Below, piece by piece: positions 36,038 to 46,139 of a stretch of 64,000 nucleotides of DNA. Position numbers and translations under genes: made by a program. Position 1 is the stretch's first letter; each line of letters begins with the position of its first letter. The stretch is taken from assembly GCF_034190915.1 (NCBI RefSeq), contig NW_026947484.1, forward strand, positions 82,903,982 to 82,967,981. Reading direction: 5' to 3'. Source of the stretch: Cavia porcellus (lineage: Eukaryota > Chordata > Mammalia > Rodentia > Caviidae). The notes beneath the pieces were generated by a model. The model made no database searches, was not told the DNA's origin, and worked only from the letters and a program-made list of their open reading frames with translations.

Positions 36038-37674
36038 TATAGATGGTCTAGATACACTAACTTAAGGGAAAAGAGAGAGAATCACAGGCAGAATGGATGA
36101 GGTAGGGTGCTCCAAGAGGCTCTTCATAGGAAATATAATTAGCCTGAAGAAGGTTATATGGACCAAAACCAAACATGAGAAAACAGAACTCAATGTGATA
36201 GGGAACCAGAGAGTAATAGGGGTAACTAGATCAGTATTTATGGGTAGGTTGAACAAACAGACTTGAATAAATGAAGAAATATAACTAGAAATCCAGCCAA
36301 GGAGTGAGAAAGTTCAGAACACTTAGGTAAATAGCAGGTTGCTCCCCCAATACAAAACCATGAGTGCTGGGGAGACCCAAAAATACACAGTTCATTCTGG
36401 GAGAGTAAAGGGGAAGAATAGTCTTTAAAAAACAACAGCAGAAGGTATAGCTAATAGTGGATCAGGAATTAAAACCCCTATTTTACTTGCAGCACTCTTC
36501 TTGGTTGGAACTTGTTCTGTCCTAGTTTGTATACAAACACTGGATCTGAGGGCACAGACAGATGTCCCGAAGATATCAGAACGTAGCACAGTGATCATCT
36601 TTAATTTCCTATTAGCTCAGTCAAGATCCCTGCATGACTTATACTGTTATATGGTGACTGATCTTAGTTAAATCTGACTTGTTTGATTGTTGCTTATTGA
36701 CAGATTTTATTCAAAACTGTTATGTTGCTGGTATCAAGTTGAGGAGTATAGACAACTATACTGAAAATGACAATGATTGACCATGATATCCATTCTGATT
36801 TGATTACTACCTGTTTTTGTAGCTCTACATTATCTACAAAGTTGTATTTCTGTTAATTCTGTTAGGTACTGATGTGTTCAATTATACTTTATCTGATTAT
36901 ATAGCCCATTCTGTTGATGATAACAAGAAACAGCACAGTGACCAGCAGATTTATATGTCATTTTAGTTTTATGTGTCTATAGCAAAAAGTTTAATTCTGT
37001 CCTGCTTTGTTTTGTTTCTCTCTCTAATATAGAAAGAATAGAAATACATGTTAAGCTCATGCTTGTGTAAAACCTATCAACAGTTTATGAGAACTGATCT
37101 GATGACACATGAAGAAATGAACAAATACTCTGAAGGAAAGAAAGGGGCACTGCAATACCCAGTGCTGATTCTAGAATGTTATGATGTGAAATCCAGCAAT
37201 ATTATTAATCTTTGTTCAGAAGGATTTTAATCTAATAAGTTTTGTTAGGTCTCTACATAAATGAAGATATGGATAAATGCGTACATGTCTAAGTGTATAG
37301 GAATGATAGCCGTAATACTTAGTTTTTGTTGGATAGTTGAACAGAACTGTTTGCAGTCTCCCTGGTTGAATTCTCATTTATATGTTCCACTTGTGTATCT
37401 TGGACAACTATTTGTGGGGGGACAATATGTATACACATCAACTAGTGATTTATTACTGTTTATTTCTTTTCTTTGAAAGTATGTACTATTTCTGCCCATT
37501 TTCTATTTTGTTTTGTCTTCCTTTAAATAAAAGAAGAAAAATATGTTGGGAAGTAGCCTACAATGGAAAGTAAGATCCAGGAAGAACTGTTGTCCAAGGA
37601 CTTCAGTTTTGCATGGAAACATGAGAGAATTTATATCATTAGTATAAAGGAGGAGACACACACACACAATCAGC

Positions 37675-37710
37675 ATATGTTCTTTTTTGATGTAAATTAT
37701 TAAATGTGCC
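37675..37710 (+). repeat. 36-bp direct repeat, right copy
   Basis: Pairs with 33814-33849 (one mismatch). The bases outside both copies do not match, so this is not the edge of a longer duplication. Confidence 0.85.
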
Positions 37711-40700
37711 ATGAAACAACAAGTTGAGCAATCTAATATGCAAATGGGCCACTAGATAATTTCTCTTGTGGTATGGTTAGCAATAAGTTTTTAAAGTGCT
37801 GATAGTTACTGGTCAATTTTAACGGTTAGTACCTTGCTACATGAACTTCTCCTTTATCTTCATTCCAAAAACTTGATTTTCTTAATACTTTTGTATGCTT
37901 TATGAAAGTTTTTTTCCTTGATAGGAATTGAGAAAGGAACTGAGTCAAACCCCCAACATCTAGATTCATCTTGTAATGCAGGAGAGAAGGGGTCAGATTC
38001 TGGAGTACATGTGACCATCAATATACTATATCTCCTGTCAGGAAATCTCAGATAGAGTTTTATTTTTTCTTAAGGTATAGAATAGAATTAGTGGCGTAAG
38101 TCAATTTAATTTAACATAAAAATCGGAAGAATGTTCACTTGATATGCAAGTCCACACACACAAACTCACACCTTCGTTTCTGTATTCACGTTTTAAAGTG
38201 ATTTGGCTCATGCTGACACCCAGTCTTGTGTCCTGATTTCTTCATTCACTGTACTACCACAAATGTTTCCTATATTATTAGTTATTCTTAGAGAACATAA
38301 ATTTTAATTAATAGTTCACCTTATAATCATACTACGGCTAACTTAAACATTATCTTAGGGAACATAATATAAGATAGCACAAATACTCAGATTCTGAAGT
38401 TGGACACTGCCTTCAATATAGTGCTATCTTGCTTGGACAGGCGTTCTCATATTACCTCTCAGCTGACAGTATTGTACTTGGAAAAGCATTTGCAGTTCCA
38501 ATGGGTAAAAATAGTTTGCAATTATTTAAATTGTAGAGTTTAACTCCATTTCAATAGCTATTAGCATTTTACTAACTCATTCTTCTCATATCAGGATTAG
38601 AACATTAATCTATTGGAATGGATATTAGTCTTGTTGCTCTAGTGAACAAGAAAATGTTATCAACCAGTGTGGAAAAAGTGGTTCTGCCTTAAGGAGATGA
38701 TACTTCATTTGCTTAATCAAACACATTTCATACCTACTTCTTTGAGGGCAAAGATTCAAGTTACCTACCGTGTGTGATTAAGCAATTTGACTATATCCAG
38801 ATTTAAAAATTCTGAATAGGAATAAGCTAAAGAAATCCTTAAAAAAAAAAAAAAAGAAAAGAAAAGAAAAACAGGGAACCAGTGAACTGCCAGTTTCCAG
38901 GGACTTATATTAGGACCTTCTCTGATGTGACTTAGAATAGCTGAGTGTCATCAGCTTCATGGCATTGGTAGTGCTGAGGAAGGCACAGGAGGTACCAGAT
39001 TTCCAGCCTACCAAGCAATCTGGTCAAGTTCGCTGAGCTATGTTGCATGTGGAAATCATGGAAAACAGCACATACATTTCTTTCAAAATTATCTAAGCAG
39101 ATCATTTCATTAATAAAGTTTGCATAGCAATAATATCTGATGAATTTTTAAATAGAAGAAGGGAGAAGGAGCTTGTTGTAAAGAAATTATACTCCTTGTT
39201 TTACTCTTTAAAGCAAGATGATATTTTTGAATGCTTTGAAAGGCAAATGGCATTCCTGATAACTCACAAAAGTTATCAAACATGACAACTTGTTTACTTT
39301 CAGAATCTTGAAGAAGTTGCTGGTCTCCTTAGGGACTGAGCATGGCTGATGTCATGTTTCCTTAGAACTGGGATAGAGCAACAGGGGCAGGAGACGTAAA
39401 GACCTCAAGCTCTGTCACTAATCATTACAAACTAGAGGCTGAATGTGTTTAGCAGAAGTCTTGAAAAAACTTTAGTTACTTAATTAAATTAAAATTAATG
39501 CATAAAACCAACACAATGAAAATTTACCAAGACTTTTGTCCTCCGGGTTCCTTAAAAAAAAAAAAAAGCTTTCTGAGTGTACCTTCCTTCGATGCACAGG
39601 TAGCGACTCTTTGGAACGTGCAACAATGTAAAATAAGTAAGAATAAGTATGGGGACTAAGCAAGCTTCCCCATTTTCTTGTTCTGTGGGATGTAATCAGT
39701 CTAAATGAGTTGACTATATCTGAAAGTTAAAGGAAAAGTGGTCTGACTCCAAGTGGTCAGGTGGAGAAAAGAACTTATTGACCTTGGGGATGCTGGAGAT
39801 CAGTGTCAAAGTCTGAGTCTTTGAAGGCCAAGCCAGGGTCATTTTTAGCCTAGCTTAGTATTGAGGAAGTAAGTGGAGCTATCTTTCTTCGGAGGAGACT
39901 AATGACCTAGGGGCTTTGAAATTCCCTTTCTGTGGGCCACTAGCAGGGGGACACCACATGACAGCTTAGAAGCTGGAGACCTGGCAATTTGAAGTGGCAT
40001 ATGTTTATTTGAAGGGCTTAACATTGTGTATAGCTTCTATATTATGTGTATCTATCAGTGCATTGTGTGCATCACTGTATATGTAATATACAATGAGATC
40101 CATTATTATTTTATTAATAAGTCATAGATACTGTTATTCATTTATTATAGTTTCAGAAGCCACCTGGTATTGGAAAAAGAAGGTATTAAAATTGAATTTA
40201 AGTAAGTTTGAATGATTTTATGTTCAAGGACCATAATCTGAAAAATGTGAGTGATTTTGTATATGCTCAATATTGAAACAGTTCTTTGCTTGGGAAAAGT
40301 ATTGTACTCAAAACATATTGGCAAATCAAACCCAAGTTTGTAGATGCAAGACTAGAAAAACCATATTCATGCATTTATAACCTTCTTTCACAGAACTGCA
40401 GTTTAAAAATAATTTTTCTACTTTTTCTTTTTCAGAAAATATTACATCTTGGGAATGACTCTGTGTCGTATTATAGATACAGATGATCCCAGAGATTATC
40501 CACATCCGATTGGACAAGTGTACATGTCTTAATGAGTACATGCACTACAATGTAGTCAATGTTTTTCTGGGGTGCACATATTTAGAGTAAGTTCAACTCT
40601 TGCAATTACAAATAAGGCTTCAATGAATAGTCCTGTGAGCATTTAATATGATTGTGGAGATGCATTACACCACTAACTGTGCAGATGTGTTTACTCTGAA

Positions 40701-40822
40701 AATTTATAAAACAGTACAAGTGTGATAGGTCCAGTTCTGTATATAAATTTTGTACTTGAGTAACTTTTTAATAAAAAGTAATAGGAATAGTTATATTTCA
40801 ACAATATGTTGAAAAACACACA
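37711..40822. other. Unassigned sequence
   Basis: About 3.1 kb with no recognised gene. It holds the second copy of the unknown repeat (38405-38500) and A-runs at 38840-38867 and 39554-39567. Confidence 0.4.
38405..38500 (+). repeat. Unknown interspersed repeat, copy 2
   Basis: See 33004-33110. Similarity ends at both edges, which fits a short interspersed repeat better than a large duplication. Confidence 0.55.
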
Positions 40823-40872
40823 ATGCGTGGTCATGAGTTCGATCCCTAGTACCGGTAAAAAAAAAAACAAAA
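40823..40872 (+). mobile_element. ID-like SINE, 5'-truncated
   Basis: Only the B-box half is present: 'ggtcatgagttcgatcccta' followed by 'gtaccggtaaaaaa' and an A-rich tail. The tail runs into the CA microsatellite, a common origin for such repeats. Confidence 0.85.
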
Positions 40873-40875
40873 GCC

Positions 40876-40880
<5 letters not shown>

Positions 40881-40918
<38 letters not shown>
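40881..40918. repeat. (CA)n microsatellite
   Basis: A pure CA dinucleotide run of about 19 repeats directly after an ID-like tail. Confidence 0.95.
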
Positions 40919-41059
40919 CGCACACAGACAGAAAGCAAAAACAAAAGGCAGAATAAATTAAACGCAAATGAAAACCATTGCTAAAGATGCAAATAAGGTA
41001 TTAAGGTAGAAAAGATAGGGACTGAAGTAAGACTTCTCTGAGTCAAATTTTGATCATTC

Positions 41060-41300
41060 TGGCCTCTGTTTGCACCCAGTCACCTGAGTTCCCAGAGCGG
41101 TTGCTCTTGGACTGCCTGAGCAATCACAAGAACATTCTCAGTCTGACTCTGACATCCTCTTGCTGCCTGCTCTGCCAGGACCCAGTATCCCTGGCCTTCC
41201 ATAAATATCTAGTTCAGTAAACTTCTGCTGGAGCCTCCTTTGGAGTTACTCTCACAGGTCCTGCTCAGAACCCTAAATTCAGGCTGACTGTTTTTTGCAG
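41060..41300 (+). mobile_element. Possible LTR 3' part
   Basis: 'cttccataaatatctagttc' followed by 'agtaaacttctgctggagcc' looks like an LTR R/U5 boundary. No partner LTR or target duplication was seen. Confidence 0.25.
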
Positions 41301-41509
41301 GGTCTACATCATTTACCTAACAAACTTTTAATGTGATTTTTGATTTTTAATCCAGAAAATGTTTAAATATTCAAAATATAAATTTAAATTAAAAAGATAA
41401 AAGCAGTTAAGCCCTAAAGCTGAAAACAAACAGAAACAACAGGTCCTTAAGTATATTTCAAGTGGATAGAAGATGATGTCAGACTCCAAAAGCATATCAC
41501 AAACTCTTC

Positions 41510-42330
41510 AAAACCCGGATTTATGATGCCTGAAAAACAACAATTTAGTAAAGAAGAACAGAAGAAAAGTTCTGGGAATTAAGAAAGGGCAGGCAGGAAA
41601 AATATGAATCATAGAGAAACTGGAAAATGTGAAGATAACTCAGGAAAAGAAGGAAGCAGGGTGGAACTCTAACCCTCGCCCGAGCTCCCAGGGAGGGGTC
41701 CTGTCTCCACAAATAGATATAAGGCACGACCTCCCCATCTGTATTCAGCAAAGATCTCAGTGGTCTGCCTCGCTGGCAGCACTAGCTCAATCTTATTTTA
41801 AACTGTAAATATGAATGGGGTTTTACTCTGAAAGTAATTCCTTCCACATAGCAAGCTAGAGTACAGTTAGAGAAGAAATCTAGTGTAGCACATAGCAAAT
41901 TTGAGAGTAAACAATCAAAAACTATTTTGAGAATGGGTTAGCTGCTTAGGACTGGGATACTCTGGGAACTAGAAGCACAGAACAACTATACTTTCAGGAT
42001 TTCTGGTGTCTTCCTACACAGTGACACTTTGGGTGTCAGGTATTTTATCTCAACAATGAGAGAAAAGTAATCAAGACAGCTACCAATTCGCTGAAGAACC
42101 TGGTCATAAGAATGGACTCAGTTTTTGTAAACTAGGAACATCTGTACTGCAAGAGTTGGGAATAAAGTGCTCATTCAAATAAATAGAAGAATATTTTGAA
42201 ATCATTTCTCTTATTTTTTGTTGGTGGGGGAGTTGGGGTTATTTCTTTTCCATTTTTCTTTCTTTTGACCTTTGATTTTCTTTTTATTATTCATTCTTTT
42301 AAGGTACTTTTATCTAATTCTATTAATTTT
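41510..42330 (+). mobile_element. 5' region of an old L1, left part (split by copy E)
   Basis: Matches 62700-63805 in order: 'gaaactggaaaatg', 'gtcctgtctccac', 'ggggttttactctg', 'cagaacaactatactttcag', then a T-rich stretch ending 'atctaattctattaa'. It continues after the copy E insertion at 45135 and is followed by L1 coding relics, so I call it an L1 5' untranslated region by inference. Confidence 0.5.
42020..42082 (+). mobile_element. MaLR LTR end fragment
   Basis: 'gggtgtcaggtattttatct' followed by 'caacaatgagagaaaagtaa' is the terminal part of a rodent MaLR LTR. Only the end is present, within the L1 5' region. Confidence 0.5.
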
Positions 42331-42417
42331 TTCTAAAATTTTTTATTTTAAAGAGAATAAAACATAAAAAAAAACAGAACAAAGCAAATCAGAACAGTGC
42401 AATGCAAGCAACACAGG

Positions 42418-43075
42418 ACTTCACAACAAGACAACAGGATATCAACAGTGGCTACCATGTCTCTTTTTTTCTTCAAAATAGTTGACCATACCTTCACACA
42501 CAATAATATCAAACATAGCAAAAGAGTATAAAACCAGTAAAAAAAATAAAAGCACTACAGGACTTCTAAATCAGATAACAGGAAATGAACAATGGCTACT
42601 ATAATATCTCATTTTCCTCAAAAAGTTGTCCATACCATCACATGTAATAAAAATCAAATAAAACACAACAGAATAGAATCAATCAAAACAGAAGAACAAA
42701 AGCATGATAGGACTTCAAAACAAGATGATAGGAAATCAACAATGGCCACTGTACTGTCTCATTTTCTTCAAAATAGCTGTTCATGTCATCACACATAATA
42801 AAATCAAACAAAACAAAACAGAATAAAACCAATTAAATAACCGAATGAAAGCATTATAAGACTTCAAAACAGTATAATAGGAAACCAACCATGATTACCA
42901 TAATACACTCTGCTGTGTTAAAAATAGCTGCCATCAGACAGAGTAAAATCTAACAAAATAAGACAGAACAAAGCCAAACCTAACAAAATTGTGAAAATAA
43001 TGTAAGATTTCAAGACAAGCCAGTAAGAAATTAACAGTAGTTACCACCTTTCTCTCCCAGGTGTTTCTTCAATCT
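42418..43075 (-). repeat. Tandem ~147-bp unit array in the copy E tail
   Basis: On the plus strand the unit marker 'acttcaaaacaagatgatag' or a variant starts at 42418, 42562, 42712, 42861 and 43007, giving spacings of 144, 150, 149 and 146 bp. Each unit continues with 'aaatcaacaatgg.tacc', 'ttcaaaatagctgt' and an A-rich 'aaaacagaataaaacc' block. The same blocks recur in copy C, and in reverse sense in A. Confidence 0.9.
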
Positions 43076-43304
43076 TACAATAACTATTTTGCTTTTGAAT
43101 CCCATCTATTCCTTCTATTTCTTATGCTAGTGTTCATGTGTATGAGTTCAAACTGTTTTGCCAATGAATATCCATTTACCTACAAGAGCTTCAAAGATTA
43201 TTCTACTTTATAGCTCAGTAGCTTTATACTGCATGAAAATACCATATCTTTCTCATCAATTCTGTGGTTGATGGGCAAAATCTTGCTCTTTTTCTGTTCT
43301 CCTT

Positions 43305-43535
43305 TCACATGGAACAATTGTTTTTTCTCCTTTCATTTTTAGTCTGTGAATTTTTTTCCCAGTTAAATGTGTTTCTTGTATATAGTATATTGATGGATCT
43401 TGTTTCTTGATCCACTCCCCCTGTCTGTCTTTTTATTGCTGAATTGAGGCCATCTACATTAATGGTGACAACCAGCATACACTGGTTTGTCTCTGCCATG
43501 CTATCCTGTTGTTGGCCTTCCACTTTCCCCTTCAT
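43305..43535 (-). pseudogene. N-terminal trace of L1 ORF2 (copy E)
   Basis: L1 ORF2p carries an endonuclease and reverse transcriptase. Here only the start is recognisable: 'TINVDGLNSAIKRQ' matches the opening strand of the endonuclease domain in sense and spacing after ORF1. Then comes a degraded stretch ('YTRNTFNWEKNSQTKNER') in which the usual catalytic segments are missing. No reverse-transcriptase sequence follows before the tail. It is either an internal deletion or a relic of the founding deletion of the family. Confidence 0.75.
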
Positions 43536-43589
43536 TTAATTGCCTGTCTTATTTGGCGATCCTCCTCTGCTGCTGTTCCTGGAACCACG

Positions 43590-44536
43590 GTCAGCTTTAT
43601 CTCTCTCTAGGATATCCTTCAGCAATCTTTGTAGGGTTGGTTTGGCAGTCATGAATTCCTTCCGTTATTCTTTATCATGGAAATATCTTGTTTTTCCATC
43701 AATTTTGAAAGATAATTTTCAGGATATATCAATCTGAGTTGGAAGTTGTTTTCTTTCAGGGTTTGAAACACTTCACTCCAAACTCTTCTTGACAATGGTT
43801 TGTTTTGATAAGTCTGCTGTGATTCTGATTGGTTTTTTATGTGATCTGTTTCTTTTCTTCAACAAATTTTAATATTTTGTTCTTGTCCTGAATTTCTGGG
43901 GTCTTGTTTATTCTATGTCTGGATGTAGATTTACTTTGGTTATGGCTAGTTGGAGTTCTTTATGCCTCATTTATCTGCATGCCAGATCCATTTCCTATGT
44001 TGGGAAGTTTTCTGCTATTACTTCTGTAAATAGCCTTTTAGTTTCACTTGTGTTGACCCCTGCTTTTTCACCAACATCAATCACTATTAAATTATGCTTC
44101 TTTGCATCATCTGGAAGCTGTTGAATTGTTATTTCCTCATTCTGTGTTATTTATAGGAGAGCTTTTCTTTCATGATCGCTAGCTGAAATCCTATCTTCAA
44201 GATTTGAAAGTCTGTCTTCAGTCTCTTTCAAGCAGTTTTGCCAGCTGTTGATTGACTTTTTAATTTCCTGGATTTCTCTTTGAATCTGTTTCATACATTG
44301 TAATTACTTTCTATATTGTTCATTCAAGGTTTCCCTCATTTTCCTATGCTTCTCTTTTTTAAATCTATGTCTTCTTTAGACATGCTGAGCATTTCTTTCA
44401 TTATGTTTGTGATTTCTTCTTTTATCTGAGACATTATTTCTGATTGGGTTGCTTTTATATTCCCATGAAGTTGTTTCTTTACTTCAGTTGCTATCCTCTC
44501 AGAGATTTCAGGTGTGTCACTTCCATTTTCTTCCAT
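43590..44536 (-). pseudogene. Degenerate L1 ORF1 (copy E)
   Basis: The start is open for 66 codons from 44536 ('MEENGSDTPEISERIATEV'). Then come a coiled-coil part with stops (about 44330-44110, 'ERLSNLEDR' type), an RRM part (about 44050-43850) and a C-terminal domain (about 43800-43600), all recognisable on the minus strand but interrupted. The ATG of this copy gives the best view of the family N-terminus. No product is expected. Confidence 0.75.
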
Positions 44537-44539
44537 GAC

Positions 44540-45134
44540 TGTGTCTCCCAGACTTGTTCTGTGTGGGCTGGAGGTCTGAGACTGCCTTTTACTCCTTAAT
44601 CTTGACAGTCTCCTGGGTTCCTCCCAACAAGCTGGTTACAGAGCCCCAGGGACTTCCCACATTGGTGGCCCCTCCATGGTGTAATGGAATGGGACAGGCA
44701 TCTTGGTTCGTATGACCCTAGATACACAGGTAGGTAGCAGGGTGTGAGGTGGGCTTCTTCAGACCTGTGCAGCTACACCAAGGCTTCCCCGATGATCAGA
44801 GATGCATGTGTGTCTACACTAGGACTCCTGCAATGATGACAGGCACACCGGGGTGTGTTTGTCTGATTCTCCTGATGGGTGATGGCTGCCCAAAGGAACC
44901 AAGAGCCTCCAGTGGTGGCCTCCAGGTTCACAAGGCTTACCTGGCTGCGTGTTCTTGCCCCTGCTGGCTGCCCATACGAAGGAGCCTCCCGGTGGCAGCG
45001 CCCAGTAAGCAGAGGCAGATCTGTCTAGCTCTCTCTGCCCATGCTTGCTGCCCACAGGAATGGGCCTTTAGGCAGGCAGAGGCAGATCTGCTGGTCCTCT
45101 GTGCCTCATGCTGGCTGCCTGCATGAAAGGAACA
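44540..45134 (-). promoter_or_regulatory. GC-rich 5' region of copy E with short monomers
   Basis: Two to three related blocks start near 'ctggctgccc', 'cttgctgccc' and 'ctggctgcct' at 44964, 45044 and 45111 (spacing 80 and 67), sharing 'gcagaggcagatctg'. Rodent L1 promoters are often built from monomers; a promoter role here is inference. Open frames on either strand are side effects of the high GC content. Confidence 0.5.
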
Positions 45135-46130
45135 CTATTAATTTTCTTTTGCTCTTTAATTGGATGTTTATCTAACCTTTCTCTCTGTCTTCTCACCTTT
45201 CTTTTCTTTAGTTTTCAAAATTTACTTTTCATTTTCACTTTTCCTGTCCCCTCCATTTTTATTAGCACTTTTATTAAGCTTTACTAATTTTAGATACTTA
45301 AATCAATGCTATAATTGTTGAATTCTTTTTAATTTTTAATGGTGATATAGTTTTTACATTTATAGATATTTGAATTATGCCAACATGTGGCTTGCCTTTG
45401 TGTCTCTGTTTTTTTTGCAGATCTTGTTTCTATTTTTTAGGGTGATAAAATGGTAGCTTTTATTATTTCTCAGGGTATGTCAGTATCCAGTTTGCCCCTG
45501 ACTCTAAAAGATTGTTGCTGATTTCTTTGTTACTGCCAGTTGTGGTATACCTGTTACTATTATCTGATTTTTACTGCATGCTGTTGGTTTATCTTTTGTC
45601 CTCAATATTACCAGAGTCATTATTAGAAAACTGGGTGCTGGGTCAGTTACACTGTGCACTATTGTCCCTAAAGTCATGCCTGGAATGCATCACTGGAAAA
45701 CAGACACTAATGAAAGCAATCTTCATACAATAAACAAAGCCCTTCCACAACACAAAAACAAAACAAAACAATAGAAATATTAGAAAACAAAGCAACAAAA
45801 TGCTTCCCAAAACTTTCAACTCTCTCAAAGCTGATTCATAGGGCATCAATAGGGAAGAAATCAAAAGGCAAATAGCTGAACAACATAAGTAATCAAACAA
45901 ATAAATAAACAAATAAACAACCCCCGCCCCAGATAAATGGAGAGCTCAGTGAGCTCAAAGATGATATAACTAAACAGATAGTGGACTTTATTAACAAAAT
46001 GATCAATAGGTTTAAGAAGGCACTAATAAAGAGCTAGCTGAACAAGGCAAAACTTGGGTGACTGGTTTGGGAAAGAATAAGAGTCCATGGAAAGATACCA
46101 AACAGAAATTCAAGAGATAAAAAAAATTCT
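45135..46130 (+). mobile_element. Old L1: rest of 5' region and possible ORF1 start
   Basis: Resumes the T-rich 5' sequence interrupted by copy E: 'tttattaagctttactaatt' against 'cattaagctttattaatctt' near 63926. From about 45810 it becomes A-rich and codes poorly for a Lys/Gln/Glu-rich, ORF1-N-terminus-like sequence. It is followed at once by ORF2-like sequence, so the middle of the element is missing. Confidence 0.5.
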
Positions 46131-46139
46131 TTTTAAATT

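Larger units (their letters stand above)
34161..37555 (+). mobile_element. HAL1-like element, copy B, near full length
   Basis: About 3.4 kb with the same order as copy A: a 5' region with 'aagatggc' near the start (34172-34179), ORF1 (about 35030-36037), an ORF2-start trace ('atatagatggtctagataca' at about 36037) and a unit tail ending 'cctttaaataaaag'. The terminal 350 bp or so resemble copy D more than A or C. A degenerate target duplication may exist ('gaaaaaaatctttgg' at about 34146-34160 and a similar string at about 37534-37550), but it is weak, so the ends are approximate. Confidence 0.8.
42331..45134 (-). mobile_element. HAL1-like element, copy E, full length, with ORF2 trace
   Basis: An insertion of about 2.8 kb on the minus strand flanked by 'ctattaatttt' (42320-42330 and 45135-45145). 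Minus-strand order: GC-rich 5' region with short monomers (45134 to about 44540), ORF1 (44536 to about 43590), the first part of ORF2 (43535 to about 43305), a short ORF2-end-like piece (about 43240-43130), then a tail of five units (43075-42418). The 5' region differs from that of copies A and B. It lies inside an older L1, so it is younger than that host element. Confidence 0.82.

Noticed and set aside
34146..37550. Target duplication of copy B ('gaaaaaaatctttgg' type)
   Set aside because: Requires gaps and mismatches in A-rich sequence; too weak to claim.
33814..37710. 36-bp pair as the target duplication of copy B
   Set aside because: The repeats lie well outside the element ends and no poly(A) tail abuts the right copy. 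Kept only as an unexplained direct repeat.
42418..43075. CRISPR-like or satellite array
   Set aside because: Regular spacing, but the units are degenerate throughout with no constant repeat and variable spacer pattern, and they belong to a retroelement tail in a mammalian genome.
44749..45126. 125-codon Cys/Leu/Pro-rich frame
   Set aside because: Opposite strand of the GC-rich 5' region of copy E; the apparent repeats are the monomer blocks.
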